Origin: Sordaria brevicollis
Taxonomy: Eukaryota > Ascomycota > Sordariomycetes > Sordariales > Sordariaceae
Direction: 5' to 3'
DNA: 64,000 bases
Assembly: GCA_033439795.1 (NCBI GenBank)
Contig: JAUTDP010000001.1
Coordinates: 4,774,001 to 4,838,000 of the forward strand
Shown in pieces: positions 32,094 to 44,400 of this stretch. The position numbers and the translations under genes were made by a program. Positions within the stretch are counted from its first letter, which is position 1; each line of letters starts with the position of its first letter. The notes below the pieces were generated by a model. That model did not search any database, was not told where the DNA came from, and was given only the letters and a program-made list of their open reading frames with translations.

Positions 32094-33583
32094 TGTTGTT
32101 CAATGGAAATAGGGTCGACAGCTGGAGAATATGTACCAATCCTGTTGCTGTGAATGTCTTCGGTTCGATGCAGATGGGCCTTCATATGTCGCCGGTGTGA
32201 AGTTGTTGGTGGTCGCGCACTTTTCCTCGATACCTTGGTGTCGAAACCTGATCCATCGGCCCCCACCCATGTTGCACGTACAACGTCCTAGTGGCGTAAG
32301 ATAGTTCCGGGACGAACTCGCGGCGCCAGAGCAGTTCGTCCCATGTCTTCATGTTGAGATGTTTTGACCATGCCCGGGAGTACCTGAAAGAAAGACGTTG
32401 GAGTACGTAATCTCATCTCAAGTGGTATCCGCTTCTCCGCTTCAATGTTCGAGATCATGATCGGCGTCTGGAGGTGCGTGGGTGCCACAGCTGGGGCCAC
32501 ATGCCGGAGATGGTGTTCGCTTTCGGGCGTTCATATTGTTGTCGGTGGGCTAACGATTGACAACAAGATGATTTTGGTGAAGAAGACAGAGAGGCAGGTG
32601 TTGCGTAACACAATCCCAAAGCACCAGGTTCAAACGCTTGGAAAGAGCACACTTGGCAACGGGCCGCCAAAGCTGTAAGTTCTCCTATTTGCATACTGCC
32701 CGCAGCTGGCAGCTGTTGCTTCCCGTAACACGAGGGAAACTGCAGTGGCCGGGAGGTGCACAAACATGAATTGACAGTCAGTTCGGGAGACGTCTTGAGA
32801 AATGTTCACCGCCAAAGGACTCGGACAGTTCCTTCCCATTGACTATGCATAAAGGGGAAGCATTGGGGAAATGACCTTGACCATTCCATATCCATCCCTG
32901 AATTTCCACGTTCTCAACATAGATCTTCTCAGACCGTTGATTAACCGCTTCCTTCCACGTCGTCTTGTTACATATCCAGCTCTTCGAGGTTTCGGTCTTG
33001 GCCGGGACCCTTGCAGACAGTCGACGCTTCTTCAGTTCATGCATTGTCCTGCAATTCAAGCGGAAACATTGGATCAGGTAAACAAACCTTGTCCCCACTT
33101 GTTGATGTTGTTTTTAGATCCTTCGAGCTTCTGGAATACTAACACAATGCGACCATAAACAGGTGCCTTGCAACACATTTACACATGTACCTACTGTACC
33201 TACCTACTCGCATTGTTTGACATCATTTGCATATGTACATTACATCTCGCCGGCGCAGACAAAAGCCTAGAATCTTCAAGCACAACATCACCAACAGCAA
33301 CATCACCACGACGCCTTGCGGAGACTTTGTTTGGCGACGGGGCTCGCGACTCTTAGGGCGAATAACATCACTGGATTCCAGCTGAGATCCGGGGCACCCC
33401 ATGCCCTACGACCGGGGAGAACGCATCCATCCAGTGCCATCTTCGCCAATTAAACACCACGGTTCCATGACAGGACCGAGATGAGGTCCCCTGCCCTGGC
33501 AATACCTACCACTACCCGGGAATCCACAAGCAGCTGTTGAGCTTTCCTCTGTCTTCGGGGTTCTGGTCTTCTCTTTTTTCTAG
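32094..33583. other. Intergenic region of 1.5 kb
   Basis: No gene recognised; small overlapping frames only. A CCTACCTACT-type repeat occurs at about 33186-33210. The end is the promoter and leader of the DUF4048-type gene. Confidence 0.5.
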
Positions 33584-35930
33584 ATGACCTCGTCCTCCTC
33601 CGCCGCCGCCCTCCGGTCCGTCCTACCAGTCCTCACCACCTGCTCCGTCTCGGCCTGCGCCAACGCTCTTTTATTACGTGACAGCCACCCGCTGAACATC
33701 CACAAGGCCGCCGTCGTCGCCAGAAGAACGACTCGCTATCCAACGACAGCAATCACAAACACAGCCCTCCTGCAGGCCCTCCAAAAGAAGCTTTGCGATC
33801 GACATCGGGCCACCCGCACTCGCCGCTCCTGCGCCTCCACTCTCGCTCCCTATCGTCGACCAAACATCAACTCAACAACGACAACAACATTACCAGCAAC
33901 AACACCACATTCGTTTATTACTACTGTTACTATCACCCAGCGAGCCAGACATCTACGACCAATCCATCGCCAACTTCGACGGGTGGAGAGCTCCCTCGTT
34001 ATGGCACACATTGTTTCACCCCACAGCAGCTTTAGTCAGGTCGCAATGCAGTCCGGCCCCCTTCCCCGCCGAACGTCTTCCCTACGGTCTCGTGCTCGCC
34101 GCGGGAAAAGTACGGATGAGACCGAGCCTCGACATGTACCGGATGAAGCCATTGCTACAGCCCTCGCCCATTCCGATGAGTTGATTGAGAACCGCTCTTC
34201 ACGATCAGCTTCCACAGCGTCCCGAACCACACATCGTCTTTCCCTAACGCTTCCGATTGCGCCGCCGAATCCCAATCCCTCGCGCCCCATACCAGCTTCG
34301 ACTACCACCGCCTCCGTTCCATCAACCCCTTTCGATACCCCATCACTCGCGTCTCCCATCGATTCGAATGACTTCATTACCGCCATTGCAGCACAAGAGC
34401 GACGTGTTCTTGAGCTTCGTGAAGAACTTTCTCGTGCCGAGTCGGACCTGGCCAAGCTGAAAAAGCAATGGGCAACCCATGAAGCATACAAAAAGCGAGG
34501 CGAAAAGCCGTCGCGTGCGCCTGGTCTGGTTCCAACTATACAGGATGACGAGGCAACAAAACGGGCCGTGGAACTAGACAGGAGGAAAGCATTGTTACAG
34601 AGCTTACAGAACCAGAATCAACCTCTTTCGGAAAACGGACGCCGTCGTGTATTCCAGGGAGGGCATGCGCGCACGCTATCGCTTTTGTCGCCGACAAAAC
34701 CAACCAGTGATTTCCGTGATGGATCAGAGAACAGTCGCAATGTTGCGTTCAGCCCATCGCATCGGCCAAAACACCAATCCTGGGCTCCCCAAACCGCAAC
34801 ACAAACTGTTGGGGTCAAGGGGATCGCTCAGGATCTCAGGCAGGGATTGTGGACTTTTATGGAAGATCTCAGGCAAGCTACCGTAGGAGATGAACCCATT
34901 ACCGGACAGGCCATGTACATGCGAGGCGCGGACGGCAAGCTGAGCATGAGGCCTATGCCGAGCGGCGGCATGGCGGCTTCCCCCAGCCCTACGGGAGGGC
35001 TTGATGCATTCAAGGCGTCCGGTCTGAACACCCCGAGAAACCGGTCTTCTACGGCATTCGACTGGGCACCCGCCGCGCCTACAACACGCTCCACCAGCCC
35101 GCAAAAGGAAGCTCAGGATTCGGCACCCGATGCGGCACTGAAATCTCCTTCGCGACCAGCTCCGGCATTAATGCGATCGAAGACGGACTCGACCAAGTCA
35201 TCTAAGCGATTTTCTTGGACGCCTCTGACGATGGATTCAGTGGACGACAACGACTGGTCAAACTGGGAATCTGCAGGAACTGCAACATCCACACGATGGA
35301 GTGGAAGCACCGCGAACGGCGACATCATCCCATCGACAACTACCGAGAAGAGAACCGAGAACGACACATCTCTGTAAGGGCAATCCATTATTTTCTCTTA
35401 CTCTCTCCCGATCCCACGTGGGTACCATATCCGGCCATGTATACATATGTCCCAGTTGTTTTAACAGGGCCATCATATCCACCAGAAATACGAGCCAATA
35501 CATATCACTTCTTATATGAGTAGTGGATCATGTTTGAACGGCATATCATATCTTCCTCCTCCCACGCAACACAACACTTCAAAATATCAAAAGGTCTTTA
35601 CCCATTACACATACGGCCCCTCCTATTTCCGCCATTGGCTAACATACCGATATTTACAGGAAGAAGAAGAAAAAGTCATCATCTTCCAATGCCGGCAAGC
35701 AACGCGTTGCGTCTGCCTCCAGCCGCTCTCATGCACCATCGACTAGGCCTACCACTACCATGCTCGAAGATCTCTTCCCGCCCACTCTCACCAAATTTGC
35801 GCCGAGCAACTTGATGAAGACGGCCGATTACTACATGAAGGAGCTGGAGAAAAGTCTGGCGCCACCAGAGATGCAAAAGCAGCCTCAGCCTGCTTATCAT
35901 ACCGCTAGCACCATGAACAAGGGGCCATAA
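33584..35930 (+). CDS. DUF4048-type coiled-coil protein, function unknown
   Basis: Predicted exons are 33584-35373 and 35660-35930, giving 686 aa. The 286-nt intron (GTAAGG donor, CTAAC branch, ACAG acceptor) is long for this genome, but the second exon joins in frame and encodes a Lys-rich, then conserved-looking tail (TMLEDLFPPTLTKFAPSNLMKTADYYMKELE). Without splicing the frame stops at 35377. A coiled coil spans about residues 268-300 (AAQERRVLELREELSRAESD), followed by long Ser/Pro-rich regions with KGIAQDLRQGLWTFMEDLRQATVG in the middle. The layout matches fungal proteins annotated DUF4048, which have no known role. The first 139 residues look unlike the rest; ATG 34001 is an alternative start giving 547 aa. 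Confidence 0.7.
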
Positions 35931-37046
35931 GGGTGCAAAAAGGCCACTGAAATCCATTGAGACACTACACCATCGAAGACCACCGACGAGAACGACGAAG
36001 ACGCGAGCACATCACAACCGTCAAGTACCGATATTGGCTGGCATTGATTCAATGTAGACACAAAGCCGAGATGTATAGGTACCCACGAGTACGACATCGA
36101 AAATTGTAACTTGGAACCATATCACCAACACCCACCTTCAGCTGCAAGAGTATCAACACTACCATACTCGGGAGTAAACATACTTCTTTTCGGCATCTTC
36201 CTTCGCGACCAATTTGGGCTGGAGTATTCATACCAGATGAGTGGATACTTTCATGATTGTCGAACTGAGCTTGCCCGGAAGGTGGACGGACGTTGGAATG
36301 GCGATTTCCTACGATATCAGGAATTACACGAGCCAAGTGGGAAGCACATCGGACGACATACCCTATCCACGTGTTGCTGGACCCGGCTAGTTGGATTACA
36401 TTGGACCAAAGTCTTGCGAAATATGCGTGCAAGGTTTTGTTTTCAAAAGACGAAGGACTGCGGTGATTAAGGGAATTGGTCCCCAACCTATGCTGTCCAT
36501 CTTTCCAACCTTTCTGTGTGTCTTGTTTTTGCGAAGCGAAGCTTTCTTGTACTACCAAACAAATACTGTAACGATGGATATGACTGAGCGAGCGCATAGC
36601 ATAGCATAGAATGAAAGTAACGACCTTGATGACTGATAAAACTGGATTGATCTTCTGTGAATCGAAGAGCTATGCACATGATTGGAGTACATAATCCAGC
36701 GTATTCAAACAAGCAAAGAGTATTTACATAGGAACAGAATCAAGTGATTGAAAGTACGAGTGGTTGGAGGGGATTATACATCATAGCAAGTCGAAAGCGA
36801 GAGGTAGCAATAGTTCCGTGACAAGTGACCAGCAAGATATACAACGAACACTTACTTCAACAACGACGAGCTAGGTGATAGTCAACAAAAAAGCCATGTA
36901 GACAAAACAGTCTTTCATCATCATCCTCATCATCAATCCCTTTCATGTGTTTACCCTTCTTCCGTTCATTTCAGTGAAGAACCTATGCATCCATGCTTGC
37001 TCCCTCCCTTCCTTCTATGCTAACCCAACCAGGTAACAAACCCCAT
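35931..37046. other. Intergenic region between convergent genes
   Basis: 3' flanks of the DUF4048-type gene and of vma-1. No gene or RNA recognised. Confidence 0.55.
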
Positions 37047-39336
37047 TTACTCATCGATGACGGATGCGAACTTGTCCAACATCTGCTGCTGTATCGCCTC
37101 GTACTATAAAACAGAGAATTAGCCTATGGTTTTTGAACAAAGATTTGAGAACTGAAAACATACCTTCTTGCAAATCTTCTCCTGTCCTTCGCTAGGCACC
37201 TCGAACTTAAGACTCCTCAGCTGAGCCTGCAAGTCCTGGGTGGCCTCGCGCACCTTGTTCCAGTTCTGGCCCTGGGCGATGGCCTTTTGCGCCTCGTCGT
37301 GGAATCCCATCATGAGCTTCATCATCCACTCCGTCTTCCAGATGGGGCAGAACTGGTCGTAGTCTGAGTAGCCGTTCTGCTGGAGGAAGTCTTCCTTGAT
37401 GAGCGTCGCCATGTCGAGCGTGATCTTGTCCGGGTCCGAGAGCGCAGACTTGCCGACCAGCTGGACGACCTGGTCGAGCTCTTCGCTGTCGGAAAGGAGC
37501 TGGCGGATGCGGTCGCGGAGACGGGGGAAGTCGGGGTACTCCTTCTCGTACCACTTGTCGAGGATCGTGAGGTACTTGCTGTAACTGACGGAGGTGTTGA
37601 TGGACGGGAAGTGTTTACGCTGCGCAAGCTTCTTGTCGAGACCCCAGAAGACCTGCACAATACCGAGGGTGGCAGACGTGACGGGATCGGAGAAATCACC
37701 ACCGGGAGGAGAGACGGCACCGACAATGCTGACACTGCCCTCGCGCTGAGGGCTACCAAGAGCCTCAACCTTGCCGGCACGTTCGTAGAACGAGGCCAAC
37801 TTGGCACCAAGGTAAGCGGGGAAACCCTGATCAGCCGGCATTTCTCCAAGACGACCGGAAATTTCTCTGAGTGCCTCAGCCCAACGGGACGAAGAGTCAG
37901 CCATCATGGCAACGTTCATGCCCTGATCTCTGAAGTACTCGGCGACTGTGATACCCGTGTAGATGGAGGCTTCACGAGCGGCGACGGGCATGTTGGAGGT
38001 GTTGGCGATGAGGGTTGTGCGCTTCATGATGGGCTCCTTGCGACCGTCGACCTCGATAGACAACTCGGGGAAATCCTTCAAGACTTCAGCCATTTCGTTA
38101 CCGCGCTCACCACAACCGACGTATACGATAACGTCACTGTTGGAGAACTTGGAGACGGACTGAGAAATGACAGTCTTGCCGCAGCCGAAAGCACCAGGAA
38201 TAGCAACGGTACCACCCTGAACCGAAGGGAAGAGAGCGTCGAGCACACGCTGGCCGACAAGGAAAGGCTGGTTGGCGGAATGCTTCTCGGTCGTAGGGCG
38301 CGGTACACGGACAGGCCAGGTCTGCATCATGGGGTATTCGGTCTTCTTGCCATCGAACTCGACTTCGAGGATCTTCTCCTCAACGGTGTACTCGCCCTTC
38401 TCGGCGATCCTGGTGATGGTACCACGGGCCCGGGGAGGGAGGAGAATCTTGTGAACGGAGATGAACGAGTTTTCGTAGACGGTACCCCAGACGTCACCAC
38501 CAGAGATGTGATCGCCAACCTTCATGGTCGGTGTGAACTCCCACTTCTTCTTGCGGTCCAGCGCAGGGGTGGCAATACCGCGGGGGATGTAAATGCTGCT
38601 GGAAGCCTCGGCGATCTTTTCGAGGGGACGCTGAATACCATCGTAAATGTTGTTGAGGAGACCGGGACCGAGTTCGACGGAGAGAGGCTTGCCTGTCCGT
38701 AGTACGGGATCGCCAACCATGACGCCAGCTATCAAGGGACTTGTCAGCCATCATGGGACAGGGATGGTGTGACTTGCGCGGGGTCATTCAACCTACCTGT
38801 CTCTTCGTATACTTGGATAGTCGCTTGGTCGCCATTGATGCGAATGACTTCACCAACTAGTTGATCGTGGCCGACTTTCACCTATATCCAGTCTCAGCTC
38901 AGGCACCCCACCTATTGTCGAGGACAACTGTATAACCATACCAACTCGTACATGGCAACACCAATCATATCCTCGGCGACGACGACGGGGCTTTGGGTCT
39001 ATCAGTTAGCGAACTGGTCGAGAGATAGTGAACGAGGTAGACTGGGATGGAGAGCGTACCCGGACACCGAGTAGATCTTGCCTACGAACTGTTAGCGATC
39101 TATGAACCTCGAGATCTAGCAGTTACACAAAGTCGCCAACTGGGACACTTACCGGTATGGATGCCATCCTTCTCGGCGCCGTTTTGTTGCTGTCAAGAGG
39201 TCATGTCAGCAAGAAGCTTCATACATCGGGCCCGAAAGAGGTATGCGATGGTATATTGGTGGTTTGCGACGTGTAGCGACGACGCGATGCCGAGAAGAGG
39301 GGAACTCGGATGGGGCAAGAAGCTTACGGGAGCCAT
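37047..39336 (-). CDS. vma-1: V-type proton ATPase catalytic subunit A
   Basis: Seven exons: 39336-39328, 39189-39153, 39081-39060, 38990-38942, 38881-38797, 38728-37164 and 37103-37047. All phases join and give 607 aa, the length known for the Neurospora protein. It is the ATP-hydrolysing subunit of the V1 sector that acidifies vacuoles and endosomes. Seen: [11 protein letters not shown] near the N-terminus, the P-loop GAFGCGKT at 246-253, the Walker B/arginine region [19 protein letters not shown], and [13 protein letters not shown]. There is no intein in the P-loop, unlike the budding yeast gene. The first exon codes only M-A-P and the third only about 7 residues. The frame upstream of the start is open in phase for 234 codons. 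Set-1 follows on the same strand. Confidence 0.96.
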
Positions 39337-41494
39337 CTTGGGCGAACGAGCAATTGGCGCGGAGGTAGGTTTTGTTGGAGGTCGAGGGGAATCCGAGGTA
39401 ACGATGACTGTAGGGATATGTTTGTGCGCGGGCCGCTCACTTGTTGTTGAGGCAGGCTTATCGAGCTGCTGCAATGATGTGGGTGTTGAGGGATCCGAGG
39501 AGGACGGTTTCGTTGGTGATGGTGGCAGTGGGAGGTTGGAAGCTTGGTCAAGCAGAGCCGCCGAATTTGGCATGGTGGTGATGAGGTGAGGCACCCCAGG
39601 CCGCAGCCGCAGCCGCCCGCGCAGTGGGAGCACTGGGAGGGACTGGAGGGACAGTGGCAGCTGCTCCCCATGTCCTTCCCCATCTGAGCCATCATCCAGG
39701 TCATCCTCTAACCACGATGACCCCGCCGATCCCACCATTTGTGGAGGCCATGATGTCGCACCACCAGGCGCTCCCACTGTGCCGCTCCGATCGCCTACAA
39801 ACTCCTGCTGTAAGTGGCCCCTAACAGCACCGTTATCGCCATGATAGTCTCGCTCGCCAGTCCAACTCCTGAGGCTGCTCTTGCCTGGGCTGGTGTCCCT
39901 CTTGTCCCAATAGTCTCCGTGTCCAAGATTGCTCTCGCTATAAGTTGGAGAGTTGGGGCCGCTGTTTCTGCTTGCGTGAACTAGCAGGTCTACAAGCGAC
40001 GGACGCGCCTTCAGTCGTGGTCTAAATCCCGCCTGCATGCAATCTGTCTGTCAGGTCCCTGCTGATATGTCGAGATAGCTGTGCTGCTGTGGGGGTGTGT
40101 TGTGCGGTTGCGTGCAGTGTAAAGCGTTAACGGTGTGAGACGGGCAGAGTGCAGGTCTGATGTTAGTGCAGAAGGTACAGCTAAAATGTGAGCTTCTGCG
40201 AGGTACAATTTTTAACACAAGTTTTGTCAAACCGGCAAGTGAATTCGAGCGCTCGTCTCGTCTGGTGGATGTGCTCCTAGAGGTATGTTATCGTGACATG
40301 ACAAGCACCTCAGCTTCAGGGGCAGTGGCGCTTTTGAGGACGACGACGGGAAGCCCAAAAGTAAACAAGCCCCCCTGTTTATAAAAGGACCCCCACCCAG
40401 GACAGCCAAGTACCTCTACGTAAAAAGGGATGAACCGCATTTCAACGTCCGATGTTCCTAATCAGAAACTCGGCATGTCGTTGATTGTCTGCTTCGTTCA
40501 CTGAGTTGATCATCACAACTCATCATAATCAAAACGTGAGGGAGCCACAAGGCAACGAGGGTGTAGCTAAATCCATTCGTATTTCAGGTATTTAAGTGGC
40601 CTTGTAACGCGGCCCTTCATCATCCATGGGCAATCCATCCGGCCACTGTTTCTAACCTCTATCTCTCTGGTGAAATGATGTTTCCGAGCCTTTTCCTGTT
40701 ACCTGCGACACTTGACATCATGCGGATTAAGCCCTCAACAGGGCCAGCATAATAATATCGAAAGGAAGCCAACCGCCTGACTAAATCTCCCACGCCTTCG
40801 GAGCCGAGAATGTGTATACCAACGAGGAGCCTATAACCTTGATCCCGTCAGCCCAGAATATATCCCTTATCCGTCGCAGCTTTCTCGGGGAGCCAAATGT
40901 GTTCAACATCCCATATAATAGCCAGATATCGTTGTCGTAAACCCGAAAGACCGATCGAGCTTCTAACAAACGCCAAAAACACCGTGAAAGACACGCCCAT
41001 GGTTGACTAACGCAAGTGACCCCTACGCAGCAAAGCAGTTATAAAGCAATTAGAAATTCGTTTTCGAGAACCGTCCGAGTCCTTCCGTCCCGACTTTTCA
41101 AGACCTGACCGAGAAACAGAACCCATCCGAAACATACACACGATATATAGGAAAAGTTCGGACAGGTGCCTCGTACCCAGCTCGGAATGTCATAAATGAA
41201 TAAAGATAGGCCCGAAAGGACCATGGCCAAGGCGTGCTAGGGTAATCGTAGATTAATTGTTGCCTCGAAGGAAGAGATAAGCATAACCAGGAAAGAAGTG
41301 CAACTCATGAGAGGCAAAGAAAGGAGACATCGGCCCGCTTTGTTGCACGTGTCATACCAACCAGTCTCCAACACCATCCATCTTTGATTATCTTGCTGTA
41401 TGCCATGCCCATTCGATCAGCCTCCAAAGCATCTGGAGCCGTGACTATCTTCGTCATTGTCGTCGCCATACCAAACACATCGTATGTTGCTCGA
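39337..41494. other. vma-1 promoter/leader and set-1 3' flank
   Basis: Both flanking genes are on the minus strand. Immediately upstream of vma-1, 39337-40038 is one open frame in phase with the vma-1 ATG (see findings). From about 40.05 to 41.49 kb I see no gene. Confidence 0.5.
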
Positions 41495-44400
41495 TCAGTT
41501 GAGGAAACCCTTGCAAGCCGTTGTTCCGCACAAGCAGGGGATACGATCAGTGCTTCCGATCTCACGCTCGAACTTGTAGTCGTACGTCAACTCCTCGTCT
41601 GTAACACGCCGCGTTAGCTGAGCTGTTCACCTTATCTCAACGAACTCGCTACCATGAAAGAAAACTTACTCTGAGCAATGTCGCGGAGCGCATAGATGAC
41701 GATGCGCTTGCTCCCCTCCACCTTGATGATCTTGGCTGTACAATTGGGCATGCAGCTGTGGTTGATGAATCGGGCAATGCCACCCTTCTTTGTTGCATCG
41801 ATAACCGTGTTGTCGTCGATGCGGAAGAGGTAGCTACTACCGATGCCACTCTTGAGGTATCTGGCTTCGCGAAGTTCGGCAATTTGCTGTCGGACTTCCT
41901 CACCAACGTACTCGATGATCATGTCATCCTTGTTGATGTTTTCCATCGCGTAGAGACCCCAGTTGTGAATGGCTGACCGGGCAAATTTCACTGGCTTCTT
42001 TCGCTTCTTAAGCTGGTTGAACCGCAAAACATCCGAATCTTGTCCAAAATTCTTCCGCTGATCGTTAATCTCCGCAACGTATCGGCGGTTGTTGACACGG
42101 TTAGCACGCGAATTGCCCTTGGCCACCAGGCTGTCTGCTGCGAGCCTGGCTGCTTCTGCGGCGGCAGCGACAGAGTTGGTGTTCCCGTTCTTCGCATTCT
42201 TTTCCCGCTCTTCTCTGGCCTTCTTGACCTTGATATGATGGGGAAGATACTTGGACTTCTCAGAGTTGAGGATCTTCTTGACACCCTCGGTCCTGGCACA
42301 TCCGGTCGAATTGGGTACATAGTAGCCGCCAATCTCGACAGGCTTATCCGTCGACCCATCCTCCGAGTTGAGTTTCCGAATAAGATTCCGTCTCCAGAGC
42401 CACAACTCGGGATCTTTGTTGTCTAGCTTACCGGTTCCAAACTTCCTCTGAAGCCTATGGGCATCAGGCCCATCCCTGCCCTGTAATGGCACCACTTTCA
42501 GGGTTCCAATATCCAGCTGGAAATCCCTAGGTAGGACAAGGGCGTCAACCACCTCAGATGGGTACAATTCAGGATCCAGGTCAGGCTTTTCTTCTTCCAC
42601 AGGAGCCTCCGGGGCGTCTCCTTTGGGGTCGAGTTCAGCTCCAGGTACGGGTTCGGGCTCACCAACCTGGGATTTTGCTTCAGCATCCGGGGTGGCTTCA
42701 TCATCTTCAATCCCGGCGGCCCGAAGAGCTTCCCTCTCAAATATTTCCTGCTGTTGCTTCTTGAGCGCCTCTCGTTCCTCGAAGATCTGCTTTTTCGATT
42801 TCTTCTTGGCTTTGGGTTTCTTCTTCTGTTTCGTGCTGTCCGGCATAGGCGTTGGCAACCGCGAGTCCTCGGTCTCCTTGTCCTCCGCCACTTCGGCTTT
42901 AAGGTCGGCGTCAGGTAGACCATCCAACGGAGCTTCAATGCCTGGAAGGGTGGTAGTCTCCGCAGTCTGCTCCTTTGAGGGTAGTTCGGTCTCGATGCAT
43001 TCAATAGCCGCCTCAAGCTGCTCCTCAGCTCTCTTCTGCCGCTTGATGGCCGTTTCTACTGGAAGATCCAGTTTCCGCTTCTTCAGCAGGCTGGATGTAT
43101 CATTCAGAGCGAAGCTGGCCTCGGTCATTGAATCTTCTTCACCAGCAACCCAGCTTCCAGCTTCCTCTCTGTTTCGATCCTCCTCCGAACTCATACGACT
43201 TCTTGGCCGCGAATCCGGTTCTTCTGTGTCCCGGGTCATGGAATACCGGTTATCCACACCATCATCAGAATCATCGTCACTATCGGAATTAAGACGATGG
43301 TGTAGGGACCGAAGATCTACTCGCTGCGTGGGACGTGCTCGCGCAAATGGATCATTGAATCCATGCTTTCGAGCATTCAGTCCCTTGCTCTTCAGCTTTC
43401 GAACCCGTAACGTCGAGACATCAGCCCGCGCCGTACGCCTCTCGATTGGGTCGGCTCTCGAGTTCGGAGTTCCAACTGGAGAAGATCTGCCTTCAGAATC
43501 ATCGAAAACAATTGACGGAATCGCACCACTATGCGAGTCATCGATGTTGAGCTTTCGCCGCTTCGCAGCGTGGTTGACCGGGTTAAGATAGTCGAAGACT
43601 GCGGGAAGAGTGATCTTGGTACGAATGGTCTTCAGTAGATGCTCCGTCATTTCCCGTCGTATTACCTCAGCAGCCTCCTTAACCGGGTCGAGGTTCTTGG
43701 CCCTCTGCTTCTTCTCCTCCTCAATGTCCGCCTCTTCATCACGGCGACGCCGATCTTGATCATCACGTTGTCGGTGCTCGGGTGGCGGCCTCTTCTCTAT
43801 ACTATAGCTGCGTCTGCGGTGATCCTCAGAACTTCTTGAGCTTTTGCCAACCGTACCGTAAAGATGAAGGTCCATAACCATGCTGTATGTGAAGAAGGCT
43901 GTCTCGTTGGCAGCGGCGTAGCACTTGGTTGCTTCGTCCCGTCCGTAATGTGAATCGCGGAAGATGATGTAGTATCCCGTCCTGTCAGCCCGAATGTCAT
44001 CAAATCCATATTGCTTTAACCGCTTCTTCATGTGCGCCACGGTTGTTGGCATAACTGGAACATATTCGTGCGCAACGTAGATATAGGGCTCGCTCTTGAT
44101 GTGGTTGATGACCGGTTCGTTTTCGATTATGCTGGGATGTCGAGGCTTGGTCGAGGTCCAGCCGGCTTCGGAACCTCCGAGCGCTCGGTGCGCTGCTGGA
44201 CCTTTGGGCGCCGTCGGTGGAGGTCCAGGAATGACCTCCCCAGCTCGTGGTTTCGGCCCCGTAGGAATCTTGTAAGCGGCACTCGGGGTCTGTGATGTTT
44301 CCCTGCTCTTTTTAAGAACAGCCTCCATCAAGGCCTTGCTCTTCCGGCCCTCGGGGTCGAACTCAACTCGGACCTGGTTGGACTCTATCCTCCTCCCGTG

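Noticed and set aside
37611..38702. 363-codon open frame opposite vma-1
   Set aside because: It is a shadow of the strongly codon-biased vma-1 exon; no family resemblance on that strand.
37164..38728. Possible VMA1 intein as in budding yeast
   Set aside because: The P-loop GAFGCGKT is uninterrupted and the protein has the normal 607-aa length.
42623..43591. 322-codon open frame opposite set-1
   Set aside because: Low-complexity Ser-rich antisense of the SET1 linker; no start context or domain.
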